Shown here: positions 39,954 to 49,900 of the stretch, piece by piece
Layout of the letters: every line of letters begins with the position of its first letter
Numbering within the stretch: position 1 is the first letter of the stretch
Assembly: GCA_938011325.1 (NCBI GenBank)
Contig: CALLUD010000007.1
Location: 62,001-126,000 of the forward strand
Direction: 5' to 3'
Length of the DNA stretch: 64,000 nucleotides
Source of the DNA: an uncultured Spartobacteria bacterium
Lineage (GTDB): Bacteria; Verrucomicrobiota; Verrucomicrobiia; Chthoniobacterales; JAATET01
Translations under genes and position numbers: made by a program
Notes under the pieces: model-generated
What the model saw: the letters and a program-made list of their open reading frames with translations, nothing else
Told to the model about the DNA's origin: nothing
Databases searched by the model: none

Positions 39954-39986
39954 AAAAAAAAAGGCCCCGCTTGCGCGAGGCCCTTT
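39954..39986 (-). terminator. Rho-independent terminator of the GH92 gene
   Basis: On the minus strand a stem built from AAAGGGCCTCGC and GCGGGGCCTTT (one bulged G) with loop GCAA is followed directly by a run of nine U (39954-39962). It lies 18 bp beyond the GH92 stop codon. It is the clearest intrinsic terminator in the window. Confidence 0.9.
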
Positions 39987-40003
39987 CGGAAGAGGAATCC
40001 GGC

Positions 40004-42349
40004 TTATTCCTGCGGGAAGGCCGGGTCTTTGATCTTCGCCGTTTCGGGGTCGATCGTGAGATCCACGTATTCCGAGAGCGACTGCGGCAGCTGGTCGGGC
40101 CGCCACGGTTCGGTGCGGATCGCCGGCTCGCGGCTCATCGTGAAGTCGAGCGTGGCGCCTTCCATGAGCGTCTTGTAGGGAATCGCGAGCTTGTCGTAGG
40201 GCTTGCCGTTCACCGTGAGCGACTCGACGAACACCTTGCCCGGCGCGTTGTCGGGCGCATTGATCGTGAGGTGCTTTCCGCCGGGGAGCTGGATGACGGC
40301 CTTGCGGACCATTGGCGAGCCGATGACGAATTCGTCGCGGCCCGGGCACAGCGGGTAGAGGCCGATCGCGCTGAGGATATACCAGGCGGACATCTCGCCG
40401 TTGTCCTCGTCGCCGCCGAATCCCTCGGGGCTGTAGGCCTCGTCCATCACGCGGCGCACCCAATACTGGGTCTTCCACGGATAGCCGGCCGCCACGTAGA
40501 GGTAGGGCACGTGGTGCACGGTCTGGTTGCTGTGCGCGTATTGGCCGAAGGGGAGGCGCGCCATTTCCACCATCTCGTGGATCACGCTGTTGTAGCCGTC
40601 GGGGCCGGTGTGGTAGGTGCCGGGCTTGGCGAACATTTCGTCAAGCTTGTCCACGAAGTTCTTCGGGCCGCCCATGAGGTTGATGAGGCCGGCCGGGTCG
40701 TGCTGAACGGACCACGTGCTCTGCCAGGGGCCGCCTTCGACGTAGGGGCCGCCCCATGCAAATTCGTCGAAGGGCTCCTTGAAGCCGCCCTCCTTGAGCC
40801 GGCCGCGCATGAAGTTGGTCTCCTTGTCGAAGTTGTTCTGGTAGTTGAGCGCGCGCTTCTCGAACTTCTCGACCAGCTCGTCCTCGCCGAGGACGCGGGC
40901 GACCTGCGCGATGCAGAAGTCGTCGTAGGCGTAGTCGAGCGCCGCGCTGGCGGAGGCATGCGCCTCGCCGTCGTAAACGTAGCCGCGCTCGAGGTAGCCG
41001 GAGAGGCCGGGGCGGCCGAAACCGTCGTCACCGGGAACGATCGTGTCGGCGTGCTTGAGCATGCCCTCGAACGCCTCGCGGACGTCGAAGTTTCCGATGC
41101 CCTTCACCACCGCGTCGGCGACAACCGCATCGCTGTGCGAGCCGATCATGCACGCGCGATAGCCGGGCGCGGGCCACTGCGGGAACCAGCCGCCCTCGCG
41201 CAGAGCGGTCATCCAGCCGTCCATGATCTGGCCGTAACGCTCGGGATCGACGATGGAGAGGAACGAGTAGTAGGTGCGGTAGGTGTCCCAGAATCCGTTG
41301 TCGGAATAGAGAATGCCGGGCTCGACCTTGCCGGTGTAGGGGCTGTAGTGGATCGGCTTCCCTTCCTTGTTGAACTCGAAGAATTCACGCGGGAAGAGCT
41401 GCGCGCGGTAGAGGCAGCTGTAGAACGTGCGCGTCTCGCGCGGGGTGGCCTCGATGTCGATCTTGCCGAGCGCCTTGTTCCAGATCTCGCGGCCTTCGGC
41501 GCTCACGGTGTCGAAGTCGCGGTCGCCGATCTCGCTCTGCGCGTTGAATGCAGCCTGCTCGGTGCTGATGAACGACGTGCCGATGCGCATGGTGACGACG
41601 AGCGGCTTGCCGTCGGTGCTCGGCGCGAAGTCGATCACGGCGCCGATGTTGTCGCCCTCGAGCTTGGCCTTGGCGTCCTTCTTGATGTGCCCGAGCTCGG
41701 AGATCTGGGCCTTGGCGACCGGCTTGTCGAAGACGGCGGAGAAGTAGAACGCGTAGTTTTCAGGCACGCCGCCGGAGTTCGAACGGGTGAACCCGCTGAA
41801 CTGCTGGCCGTCGTCCGAGAGCTCGACCTGCGATTTCGACAGGGCTTCGAGCATCACGCGGCCGGGTTTGCCCGGAGGGAAGGTGAACTCGAAGATCGCC
41901 GCGCGGTCCGTGGGCGTCATGCGCACCTTCACGTCATCGGGCTTGAGCGTGAGCGACATTTCATTCGGCGAGAGGCGGAGCGCCTCGAAGCGCGACTCGC
42001 GATTCTTCGACGTGACGTCGTCGCCCATGGCCTTGCCGTCGCCGGCGGCGGCGAGAATGTTGAACACGCCGTAGTCGCCCATCCACGGGCTCGGCTGGTG
42101 CGTGGAGCGGATGCCCTGGATCGAGCTGCTCTTCGGATCGAAGAACCAGCGTTCCTCCCTGGTCTGCATCGTCCAGTCGGTCATGGCGAACGGCCGCGCG
42201 ACCATCGGGATCGTGTTGCCGGTCGAGACGTCGTGAGTCGAATCGGTGCCCTGGAGGACGTTTACATATTGGACGTAGTCGCGAGCGTGGGCGCTGAGAG
42301 CGCCTGCCGCGAGCATGAGACCGGCGAGCAAGGGGAGGTTTCGGATCAT
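40004..42349 (-). CDS. GH92 family alpha-mannosidase, secreted
   Basis: The 781-residue enzyme has a signal peptide (LPLLAGLMLAAGALSAHA) and the GH92 order: an N-terminal beta-sandwich (YVNVLQGTDSTHDVSTGNTIP) and an (alpha/alpha)6 catalytic domain. The latter has GFWDTYRTYYSFLSIV, the catalytic-region GGDEDNGEMSAWYI near 644-657, and the C-terminal PLCPGRDEFVIGSP. GH92 enzymes are Ca2+-dependent exo-acting mannosidases on alpha-mannosides. Residues ahead of QPSPW bind substrate in relatives. It probably acts in the periplasm or outside. A strong terminator follows; the pyrophosphatase gene ends 22 bp upstream. Confidence 0.95.
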   Translation of the reverse strand: MIRNLPLLAGLMLAAGALSAHARDYVQYVNVLQGTDSTHDVSTGNTIPMVARPFAMTDWTMQTREERWFFDPKSSSIQGIRSTHQPSPWMGDYGVFNILAAAGDGKAMGDDVTSKNRESRFEALRLSPNEMSLTLKPDDVKVRMTPTDRAAIFEFTFPPGKPGRVMLEALSKSQVELSDDGQQFSGFTRSNSGGVPENYAFYFSAVFDKPVAKAQISELGHIKKDAKAKLEGDNIGAVIDFAPSTDGKPLVVTMRIGTSFISTEQAAFNAQSEIGDRDFDTVSAEGREIWNKALGKIDIEATPRETRTFYSCLYRAQLFPREFFEFNKEGKPIHYSPYTGKVEPGILYSDNGFWDTYRTYYSFLSIVDPERYGQIMDGWMTALREGGWFPQWPAPGYRACMIGSHSDAVVADAVVKGIGNFDVREAFEGMLKHADTIVPGDDGFGRPGLSGYLERGYVYDGEAHASASAALDYAYDDFCIAQVARVLGEDELVEKFEKRALNYQNNFDKETNFMRGRLKEGGFKEPFDEFAWGGPYVEGGPWQSTWSVQHDPAGLINLMGGPKNFVDKLDEMFAKPGTYHTGPDGYNSVIHEMVEMARLPFGQYAHSNQTVHHVPYLYVAAGYPWKTQYWVRRVMDEAYSPEGFGGDEDNGEMSAWYILSAIGLYPLCPGRDEFVIGSPMVRKAVIQLPGGKHLTINAPDNAPGKVFVESLTVNGKPYDKLAIPYKTLMEGATLDFTMSREPAIRTEPWRPDQLPQSLSEYVDLTIDPETAKIKDPAFPQE

Positions 42350-42371
42350 AAAACAAAAAGGGAGAGGACAG

Positions 42372-44018
42372 TTAAGTCATCCGCGCGAGCAGATTGGTCA
42401 AGTAAGGAAGGAGCTGTTTTTTGCGCGAGACCACGCCGTCGAGGCGCCACAGATGGGGCTCGAGGTGCGGATAATCGATATGGCGCGTGAAACTCGGCGG
42501 CCCCGCGACCATGAGGAGCGAGTTCTGCGTGTTGATGTCGGTGATGAGGAGTGCGGAAAACGTGAGATCGTGCGCGGCGCGGTATTCCTCGAGCGCCTGC
42601 AGGAGATCGGCTTTTTTTTCCGGGAAATTCGAGAAACTGAGTTCCTCGATCTGCGCGGCGCTGAAACGAATACCCGCTTCGGTGAACTCCTTGCAGTCCG
42701 CCGTGATGGCTTCTTTGCTCGTCATGGTGAGCAGAGGGGAGCCGACGGCAAAAATCTCGCGGGCGAGGTCGCCGGGGTCGATGCCTGCGATCGCCGCGAG
42801 GTCGCGCATCACACCGCGATCGACATCGGTGGTGGTCGGCGAGGTGAGATTCAGCGTATCCGAGATGAGCCCGGCCATGAGAATGCCCGCGATCGGCCTG
42901 GGAATCGGGATGCCGCTCTGCTGGTAGCAGGTCGCGACAATCGTGCTCGTCGAGCCCACGGGACGATTGAGGAAAAGAATGGGCGACTCCGTCGAAATGG
43001 TGCCGAGGCGGTGATGGTCGAGGATTTCGATGATCGGGATCGAATCCGCGCCGCTCACGGCCTGCGCGAGCTCGTTGTGATCCACGAGGATGAGCTGACG
43101 GGGAATCGGCTTGAGAAAATCGCTCTTCGAGAGAATGCCCTCCAGCCGGCCCTCCTCGCCGAGGACGGGGAAGGCAAATTGGGACGACATCGCGACTTCG
43201 CGGCGCGCCTCGGAAAGCGGCATGTCGATTTCGAGGGATTCGAAGTCCGCGTAGAGCATTCGCTCGGCGGTCACGGCGCTTCGCGCGAGCAGCACGGTCG
43301 TCGCGCTGTCGTAGGGGCAGCTGATGACGACGGTGCCCTTCTTTCTCGCGGCTTCCAGCACGTCTTCGCCGACCTGGAGCCCGCCCGTGACGACGAGCGC
43401 CTTCACGCCGGCCTCGATGGATATGTGCTGGATGTTGAACCGGTCGCCGACGATGAGCACCGTGCGCGACATGTCCTGCGAGGCGATGCGGCTTTGGAAC
43501 GAGCTCGTGTGCATCGCGGCGACCATCAGGCGATGCCGCATGGCTTCCGTGCAAAGCGTGCCGCAGAGCACTTTGCCGTGAATGGTGGCGCAGATGTTCG
43601 AGAGCGACGCATCCACTTCGCGTGTCTCGGAGATCGCCTCGGGAGGTGGAAAGAGGTGCCGGCCGATCTTGAAGCCCGAGATCAGGCCGATGCAGCGGCG
43701 ATCGTCGTCGATGACGGGCAGACCGCGGAAGCGATTCTCGCCGATCTGAAGCATCGCCTCGTAAACCGGCGCGCCAACATGTGCCGTGACCACGTTGCGC
43801 TCCATCACGTCGGCAACGCGCGGTCGCACGTCGGGGTAAAATGCCGGCGGCTCCACGCCGAATTTTTCGAGCACGAAATCGATGCGGGCATTCGTGTTGC
43901 CGCAGCGGCCGGCCACGACATTTTCCATGCCGCTCAGTCGCTTGAATTCGGCATAGGCGATCGCAGACACGATCGCGTCCATGTCGGGGTTCTTGTGGCC
44001 GATGACGATGGTTTCCAC
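42372..44018 (-). CDS. ppaC: Family II inorganic pyrophosphatase with CBS and DRTGG domains
   Basis: The 548-residue protein is a DHH-type, Mn-dependent pyrophosphatase with a regulatory insert. The N-terminal motif is GHKNPDMDAI (H8, D12, D14). Then CBS-type sequence (VADVMERNVVTAHVGAPVYEA), a DRTGG-like domain (about 200-255), and a second CBS part (LGEEGRLEGILSKSDF) follow. The catalytic domain resumes with VDHNELAQAV, ILDHHRLG and GSTSTIVAT, and ends in a DHHA2 domain with SRKKQLLPYL. In studied relatives CBS binds adenine nucleotides to regulate activity. It removes pyrophosphate in the cytosol. Lengths match CBS-PPases. Confidence 0.93.
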   Translation of the reverse strand: METIVIGHKNPDMDAIVSAIAYAEFKRLSGMENVVAGRCGNTNARIDFVLEKFGVEPPAFYPDVRPRVADVMERNVVTAHVGAPVYEAMLQIGENRFRGLPVIDDDRRCIGLISGFKIGRHLFPPPEAISETREVDASLSNICATIHGKVLCGTLCTEAMRHRLMVAAMHTSSFQSRIASQDMSRTVLIVGDRFNIQHISIEAGVKALVVTGGLQVGEDVLEAARKKGTVVISCPYDSATTVLLARSAVTAERMLYADFESLEIDMPLSEARREVAMSSQFAFPVLGEEGRLEGILSKSDFLKPIPRQLILVDHNELAQAVSGADSIPIIEILDHHRLGTISTESPILFLNRPVGSTSTIVATCYQQSGIPIPRPIAGILMAGLISDTLNLTSPTTTDVDRGVMRDLAAIAGIDPGDLAREIFAVGSPLLTMTSKEAITADCKEFTEAGIRFSAAQIEELSFSNFPEKKADLLQALEEYRAAHDLTFSALLITDINTQNSLLMVAGPPSFTRHIDYPHLEPHLWRLDGVVSRKKQLLPYLTNLLARMT

Positions 44019-44056
44019 GGTTTCAGAAGGAACAAAGCACGAGACTTAGCAGGATT

Positions 44057-44521
44057 TTACGGGAGCGAAAGGCGCAGAATTGTGACACGTTTGCCCTGGA
44101 AATTTTCCTCCCGGACCAGATTCCAGCCCAACCGTTCGTAGAAATGCCGATGGTCGGGGGTCCACAGATGCAGCGTGCGGATGCCCATGGCTCCGGCGCG
44201 ACGCATGGTTTCGCGGACGATCTGTGTGCCGAGCCCGGCACCGCGACGGTCGGCGCGCACGATGACGGAGCCGAGCCACGGGCTGAACTCCGGATAGGGC
44301 AGCACGTCGTCCACGAGGAGCGACGCCGCGGCGACGGGTTCGTCGTTTTCGAGCAGGACGACCGTGCAGTCGGGGCGGTCGCGATTGCGGGCGCAGGATT
44401 CCGCCTCGTCCAGGGCGGTGAACCCGGGACGGAACAGATACGGCCACTCGGCGTCATACCACGCGGCCAGAGTCGGCGCGAGGTGAGGCACGTCCGCGAG
44501 AAGCCGGAAATCCAGGGCCAT
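44057..44521 (-). CDS. GNAT-family N-acetyltransferase
   Basis: The 154-residue protein has the acetyl-CoA-binding motif A of GNAT enzymes (LGSVIVRADRRGAGLGTQIV) and the C-terminal LHLWTPDHRHFYERLGW. The N-terminal part PTLAAWYDAEWPYLF suits a small-molecule acetyltransferase. The substrate is unknown. It lies 38 bp upstream of the pyrophosphatase and 40 bp downstream of fabH on the same strand. Confidence 0.88.
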   Translation of the reverse strand: MALDFRLLADVPHLAPTLAAWYDAEWPYLFRPGFTALDEAESCARNRDRPDCTVVLLENDEPVAAASLLVDDVLPYPEFSPWLGSVIVRADRRGAGLGTQIVRETMRRAGAMGIRTLHLWTPDHRHFYERLGWNLVREENFQGKRVTILRLSLP

Positions 44522-44561
44522 CCCGCGAGGTTAGCGACTCAGCGACGCGGCAAAAGCCGGA

Positions 44562-45548
44562 TCACCACTGAACGAGCGTGGCGCCGTAGGTGAGGCCACC
44601 GCCGAAGGCTGCGAGCAGGATGTGGTCGCCTTCCTTGAAACGGCCTTCCCGATACGCCTCGTCGAGCGCGATCGCGCAGGATGCGCCGGAGGTGTTTCCG
44701 TAGCGGTCGAGGTTTGTGAAAAACCGCGAGAAGGGCATCTCCAGTTTTTCGGCGAGGGCCTGCAGGATGCGGATGTTGGCCTGGTGCGGAACGACGCACG
44801 CGATGTCTTCGGGGCGAAGGCCCGAGGCGAACAGGACGTTGTCGATCGACTGCGCCATGCACTGGATCGCCAGCTTGAAAGTCTCGCGGCCGTTCATGCG
44901 CAGGAAGCCGTTTGAATCTGGTGCGCCAATTTCGAGATGACTGCCAAAGCGTCCATCGCTGCCGAGCGAGGTGCTCACGATGCCGCGGCCATGTGGACTC
45001 GCGGTGAGGACGACCGCGCCCGCGCCGTCGCCGAAGAGGACGCAGGTGTTGCGATCCGTCCAGTCAATCACGTCGCTGAGCCGGTCGGCGGCGATCACGA
45101 GCGCGTTGTCGTAGCGTCCGCTCGCGATCCACTGCCGGGCGTTCTCCACGGCGAAGAGAAAGCCGGAGCAAGCGGCGGCAACGTCGAAGCACACGGCATT
45201 GAGCGCGCCGAGCTGCTTCTGCACTTCGCACGCAGCGGACGGGCAGGTTTTGTCCGCGGTGATCGTGGCGACGACGATGAGGTCGATCTCGCCGGGTTCG
45301 ACACCCGCGCTGGCCATCGCGCGCCGGGCGGCCTCGGTGGCCATGTGAGTGGTCGTTTCCGCCGCAGTGGCGATGCGGCGTTCCTTGATCCCCGTGCGCG
45401 TGGTGATCCATTCATCGCTCGTGTCCACGCGCTCGGAGAGCTGCGCGTTGGTGAGGACCTGTGGCGGGACGTAGCTGCCCGTGCCGGCAAAGGCGGCGAT
45501 GCGGATGTCGCTCCAGACGGATGAGTGCGTGAGGGTGTTGGTCTTCAT
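44562..45548 (-). CDS. fabH: Beta-ketoacyl-ACP synthase III (FabH-like)
   Basis: The 328-residue thiolase-fold enzyme has the Cys-His-Asn triad: C127 in AACSGFLFAV, His in VVPHQANIRIL, and Asn in YGNTSGAS. It condenses an acyl-CoA starter with malonyl-ACP to begin fatty acid synthesis. GDGAGAVVL and the RTGIKERRI dimer region are normal. The start ATG at 45548 lies 4 bp after the RND pump gene, so it is probably translated from the pump operon. That placement outside a fab cluster raises the option of a specialised FabH paralogue. Confidence 0.92.
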   Translation of the reverse strand: MKTNTLTHSSVWSDIRIAAFAGTGSYVPPQVLTNAQLSERVDTSDEWITTRTGIKERRIATAAETTTHMATEAARRAMASAGVEPGEIDLIVVATITADKTCPSAACEVQKQLGALNAVCFDVAAACSGFLFAVENARQWIASGRYDNALVIAADRLSDVIDWTDRNTCVLFGDGAGAVVLTASPHGRGIVSTSLGSDGRFGSHLEIGAPDSNGFLRMNGRETFKLAIQCMAQSIDNVLFASGLRPEDIACVVPHQANIRILQALAEKLEMPFSRFFTNLDRYGNTSGASCAIALDEAYREGRFKEGDHILLAAFGGGLTYGATLVQW

Positions 45549-45552
45549 GGCT

Positions 45553-48500
45553 TCAAGCAGACGCTGGTTGCAAAGAAGGTTGGGTCGCGGGTGCTCTGCG
45601 CGCGCCGAGCTTCATGATCACGGCATAGAACACCGGCGTGAGGAACAGCCCAAAGAGCGTGACGCCAATCATGCCGGCAAACACGGCGGTGCCCATGGCC
45701 TGGCGCATTTCGGAGCCGGCGCCCTTTGAAACCACCAGCGGAAACACGCCGGCGATGAACGCGATCGACGTCATGAGAATCGGGCGGAGACGCAGCCGGC
45801 ACGCCTCCAGCGTCGCGTCGGCAAGCGGCAGGCCTTCGTCCTGCTTTTGTTTCGCGAATTCGACGATGAGGATTGCGTTCTTGCAGGCGAGGCCGACGAG
45901 CACGATGAGCCCGATCTGGGTGAAAACATTGTTGTCCCCGTCGCGCAGCCAGACGCCCGTCATCGCGGAAAGCAGGCACATCGGCACGATGAGGATGATT
46001 GCGAGCGGCATGCGGAAGCTCTCGTAGAGCGCCGCAAGCACGAGGAACACGAGCAGAATGCAGAGAGGATAGACGTAAACCGCCGTGTTGCCCGCGAGGA
46101 TGCGCTGGTAGGTGAGGTCGGTCCATTCCATCGTCATGCCCGGCGGGAGCTGCTCCTCCGCGAGTTTGCTCATCGCGGCTTCGGCCTGGCCGGAGCTGAA
46201 ACCGGGTGCAGGCGCGCCATTGATCTCGGCGGCGGGGTAGCCGTTGTAGCGCATTGCGCGATCGGGACCGTGCGTCTCGTTGATTTTGACGAGCGCGCCG
46301 AGCGGGATCATCTGGCCGGCGGCATTGCGCGTCTTGAGCCGGGCGATGTCCTCGGGCCTCTGGCGGAATTCCGAATCGGCCTGCGCGATGACCTGGAAGG
46401 TGCGGCCGAAGCGGTTGAAGTCATTCACGTAGAGCGAGCCGAGATAGACCTGCATCGTCTCGAAGAGATTCTGCAGCGGCACGCCCTGCGCCTTCGCCTT
46501 CACGCGGTCGATGTCCGCATCGAGCTGCGGGACATTCACCGTGAACGTCGAGAACACGCCGCCGAGCTGCGGCACCTGCATGCTCCCGCCCATGAGGTTT
46601 TGCAGATTCGCGTAGAGCGCGTCGTAGCCGAGGTCGGCGCGATCCTCGATGTAGGCCTTGAATCCGCCGATCGTGCCGAGGCCCGACACGGGCGGTGGCG
46701 GCACAGTGAGGATGAAGGCGTCCTGAATCTCGGCGAACTTCTGGTTGAGCGCCTGCATGATCGCCGGCCCGCTCAGGTCGGGCGTGCTGCGTTCCTCGAA
46801 CGGATCGAGGCAGAAAAAGACGATGCCGGAATTCGACGCGACGCTGAACCCGCTGATGCTCAATCCGGGAAAGGCCACCGCGCTCTCGACGCCTGGTTGC
46901 TTCAGGCCGATCTCGGTCATCCGCTTGATCACTTCCTCCGTGCGCGCGAGCGAGGCTCCGTCGGGAAGCTGCGCGAAGGAGATGAGGTATTGCTTGTCCT
47001 GCGTGGGCACGAAGCCGGTGGGCACCTTCTGGAAGCTCCATCCGGTGAGTGCCACGAGTCCGCCGTAGAGAAGCAGGACGATCACGCTCTTGCGAATGAT
47101 GCTGCGGACACCGGCGGAATACACGCGGCCGGTCCAGTCGAAGAAGCGGTTGAAGGGCCGGAAGAACCAGCCGAGCGAGCGATCCATGAGCCGGGCGATC
47201 GCGTCCTTCGGAGCGTGGTGATCCTTGAGGAGCAGCGCGCAGAGTGCCGGCGAAAGTGTGAGCGAGTTGAATGCGGAGATGACGGTCGAGATCGCGATCG
47301 TGATGGCGAACTGCTTGTAGAACTGGCCGGTGAGTCCGCTGATGAACGCGGTCGGAATGAACACCGCGCAGAGCACGAGCGCCGTTGCGATGATGGGACC
47401 GGTGACCTCGCGCATCGCACGCTCGGTGGCCTCGACCGGTGAGAGGCCGAGTGCGATGTTTCGCTCGACGTTTTCGACGACGACGATGGCGTCATCGACC
47501 ACAATGCCGATCGCGAGCACGAGTCCGAAAAGCGAGAGGGCGTTGATGCTGAATCCGAACGCCAGCATCACGGCGAAGGTTCCGATCAACGAAACCGGCA
47601 CCGCGGCGATGGGAATGATCGCGGCGCGCCACGTTTGCAGGAAGATCACGACGACAAGGACGACGAGAATCAGAGCCTCGAAAAGCGTGTGGACCACGGC
47701 GTCGATCGAATGCTGCACGAAGACCGTCGGGTCGTAGACGACGGAGTAGTCGATGCCGTCGGGAAAGTCCTTCTTCAGCTCCTCCATTTTCGCGCGGATG
47801 TCGCGAGAGAGCTGCAGGGCGTTCGCTCCGGGAAGTTGGAAAATCGGGAGTGCGACGGCGGGGTGGTTGTCGAGCAGCGACTTCAATGCGTAGGACGAGG
47901 CGCCCATCTCGATACGCGCGACATCGCGGAGATAGGTCTTCTCGCCGTGCTCGCCGGTCTTCACGACGATGTTGCCGAATTCCTCTTCATCGAGCAGACG
48001 GCCCTTTGCGTTGATCTGAAGTTCAAAGGGAACGGGCGCATCCTCCGGCGGCTTGCCCACGCTGCCGGCCGCGACCTGCACGTTTTGCTCGCGGATCGCC
48101 GCCACGATGTCGCTGGCGGTAAGGCTTCGGGACGCCGCCTTGTCGGGATCGATCCACACGCGCATCGCGTAGTCGCCGGAACCGAAAAGCTGCACCGATC
48201 CCGCACCGGGAATGCGCGCGAGAACATCGCGCACCTGGAGCGTCGCATAGTTGCGCAGGTAAATCTCGTCGTAGCGTCCGGTCGGGGACGTGAGGTGGAC
48301 GACGAGCGTGAGGTCGGGCGATTGCTTCGTGGTCGTGACGCCGAGGGCGCGCACTTCCTCGGGGAGCTTTGGCAGCGCCTGCGAGACGCGGTTTTGCACC
48401 TGCACCTGGGCCTTGTCCACGTCGGTGCCGAGGGCGAACGTGATCGTGAGCGACATCACGCCGTCGGGCGTGGACTGGGAAAACATGTAGAGCATGTTTT

Positions 48501-48723
48501 CCACACCGTTGATCGCCTGCTCGAGCGGCGCGGCGACCGTTTCGGCGATCGTTTTCGGATTTGCGCCGGGATACGTCGCCTGCACGACGACCGTCGGCGG
48601 CACGACCTCCGGATATTCGCTGATGGGCAGTCGCACCATGGCGATGAGGCCGAGCAGCAGAATGATGATCGACAGCACGGCCGCGAAAACCGGCCGCCGA
48701 ATGAAGTAGATCGCGAAGTTCAT
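45553..48723 (-). CDS. RND multidrug efflux permease (HAE1/AcrB-like)
   Basis: The 1056-residue protein has 12 membrane helices and two large periplasmic loops. It starts with the RPVFAAVLSIIILLLG segment and has the proton-relay helix 4 with adjacent acidic residues (GLVLAIGIVVDDAIVVVENVER). MRLPISEYPEVVPPTVVV and GMTMEWTDLTYQ are typical of AcrB-like pumps for hydrophobic drugs. It is encoded 3 bp after its adaptor. An outer-membrane TolC-like gene is not in the window. Confidence 0.96.
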   Translation of the reverse strand: MNFAIYFIRRPVFAAVLSIIILLLGLIAMVRLPISEYPEVVPPTVVVQATYPGANPKTIAETVAAPLEQAINGVENMLYMFSQSTPDGVMSLTITFALGTDVDKAQVQVQNRVSQALPKLPEEVRALGVTTTKQSPDLTLVVHLTSPTGRYDEIYLRNYATLQVRDVLARIPGAGSVQLFGSGDYAMRVWIDPDKAASRSLTASDIVAAIREQNVQVAAGSVGKPPEDAPVPFELQINAKGRLLDEEEFGNIVVKTGEHGEKTYLRDVARIEMGASSYALKSLLDNHPAVALPIFQLPGANALQLSRDIRAKMEELKKDFPDGIDYSVVYDPTVFVQHSIDAVVHTLFEALILVVLVVVIFLQTWRAAIIPIAAVPVSLIGTFAVMLAFGFSINALSLFGLVLAIGIVVDDAIVVVENVERNIALGLSPVEATERAMREVTGPIIATALVLCAVFIPTAFISGLTGQFYKQFAITIAISTVISAFNSLTLSPALCALLLKDHHAPKDAIARLMDRSLGWFFRPFNRFFDWTGRVYSAGVRSIIRKSVIVLLLYGGLVALTGWSFQKVPTGFVPTQDKQYLISFAQLPDGASLARTEEVIKRMTEIGLKQPGVESAVAFPGLSISGFSVASNSGIVFFCLDPFEERSTPDLSGPAIMQALNQKFAEIQDAFILTVPPPPVSGLGTIGGFKAYIEDRADLGYDALYANLQNLMGGSMQVPQLGGVFSTFTVNVPQLDADIDRVKAKAQGVPLQNLFETMQVYLGSLYVNDFNRFGRTFQVIAQADSEFRQRPEDIARLKTRNAAGQMIPLGALVKINETHGPDRAMRYNGYPAAEINGAPAPGFSSGQAEAAMSKLAEEQLPPGMTMEWTDLTYQRILAGNTAVYVYPLCILLVFLVLAALYESFRMPLAIILIVPMCLLSAMTGVWLRDGDNNVFTQIGLIVLVGLACKNAILIVEFAKQKQDEGLPLADATLEACRLRLRPILMTSIAFIAGVFPLVVSKGAGSEMRQAMGTAVFAGMIGVTLFGLFLTPVFYAVIMKLGARRAPATQPSLQPASA

Positions 48724-48726
48724 GAC

Positions 48727-49881
48727 TCAGCGGGCGGCGGTGTTCGGACCGGCGGACGAGGCGGAATCCTGTGCGACCTGCGGCTGCGGATTCACGGGAG
48801 CTCCCGGCCGCGCGCGCTGGACGCCGTTTACGATGATCATGTCGCCGGCGTTCAGGCCGGAGCGCACGATGCGCTTGCCGTCGGCGACGGGGCCGAGTGT
48901 GACCTTGCGGTATTCGACCGTATTGTCCTTCCCGATCGAGAAGACGAACTTCTGTGCCTGATCCGTGCCAATGGCGGTCTCGTCCACGAGCAAGGTCGGT
49001 CGCTCCTCGCTCAGCGGGACGCGAAGGCGGACGAACAATCCGGGAATGATCCGGCCATCGGGATTCGGAATCTGCGCGCGCAGGACGATCGTGCCCGTGT
49101 TTCGATCGACGCGGTTGTCGAGCGACTCGATGAAGCCGCGGTGCGGATAGCCCTCCTCATCGGCAAGCTGCATTTCCACGGGAATGCGCAGGCCTTCCTG
49201 CTTCGTCATGAGCGCCTGAAGCTGGAGCAGCGAGCGCTCGTCGACGTCGGCGTAAACGTAGATCGGATCCACGGAAACGATCGTCGTGAGGAGCGACGCG
49301 CCGCCGGCGTTGCCGCTCACGTAGTTTCCGGTGGTCAGCAACGCCCGGCTCACACGGCCATCGATCGGCGCGCGGACCTCGGTAAATTCCAGGTCGAGCC
49401 GGGCGGATTTCAACGCGGCCTCGGCGGCGAGGACCGCCGCACGCGCCTGGTGGAAATCCGAAATGCTCGTGTCGGCCTCCTCGCTCGAGATCGCGCTGCT
49501 TTTCAGCAACTGGTCGGCGCGGTGGGCCATGCGGCCGGCGTTGGCGTGGCGTGCCTTCGCCTGCTCGAGCTCGGCTTCGCGTTGCTCGACCTCGGCCTGG
49601 TAGGGGCGCGGATCAATGACGAACAGGACATCGCCCTTTTTGACGAGCTGCCCGGATTGGAACCGCACCTCCTGGATGTAACCGGAGACGCGCGGGCGCA
49701 CCTCCACGGCCTCCACGGCCTCCGTCTGACCAGTGAACTCGGTCCATTCGATGAGCTCCTTCTCGACCACCGGGGCGACCGTTACGACAGGCGCCGGCGG
49801 TGCCGTGGACTCGGATTTGTTTTTGCCGCACCCGGAAACGACAAGGCAGGTGAGGATGAACGCGACAGGCAGGATTTTCAT
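48727..49881 (-). CDS. RND efflux periplasmic adaptor, lipoprotein
   Basis: The 384-residue protein has a lipoprotein signal (VAFILTCLVVSGC, lipobox VSGC), an N-terminal lipoyl half (VRPRVSGYIQEVRFQSGQLVKKGDVLFVID), a coiled-coil hairpin (about 95-155) and a second lipoyl half (LEFTEVRAPIDGRVSRALL). Beta-barrel and membrane-proximal domains follow. This is the AcrA/MexA family that couples the pump to an outer-membrane channel. It is preceded by a TetR-type operator-like site and the tetR gene. Confidence 0.95.
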   Translation of the reverse strand: MKILPVAFILTCLVVSGCGKNKSESTAPPAPVVTVAPVVEKELIEWTEFTGQTEAVEAVEVRPRVSGYIQEVRFQSGQLVKKGDVLFVIDPRPYQAEVEQREAELEQAKARHANAGRMAHRADQLLKSSAISSEEADTSISDFHQARAAVLAAEAALKSARLDLEFTEVRAPIDGRVSRALLTTGNYVSGNAGGASLLTTIVSVDPIYVYADVDERSLLQLQALMTKQEGLRIPVEMQLADEEGYPHRGFIESLDNRVDRNTGTIVLRAQIPNPDGRIIPGLFVRLRVPLSEERPTLLVDETAIGTDQAQKFVFSIGKDNTVEYRKVTLGPVADGKRIVRSGLNAGDMIIVNGVQRARPGAPVNPQPQVAQDSASSAGPNTAAR

Positions 49882-49900
49882 GCGTGCGTGTGGTTGGTAT

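Noticed and set aside
39914..42490. An 858-codon plus-strand open frame
   Set aside because: It is antisense to the GH92 gene, which has a signal peptide, catalytic motif and terminator.
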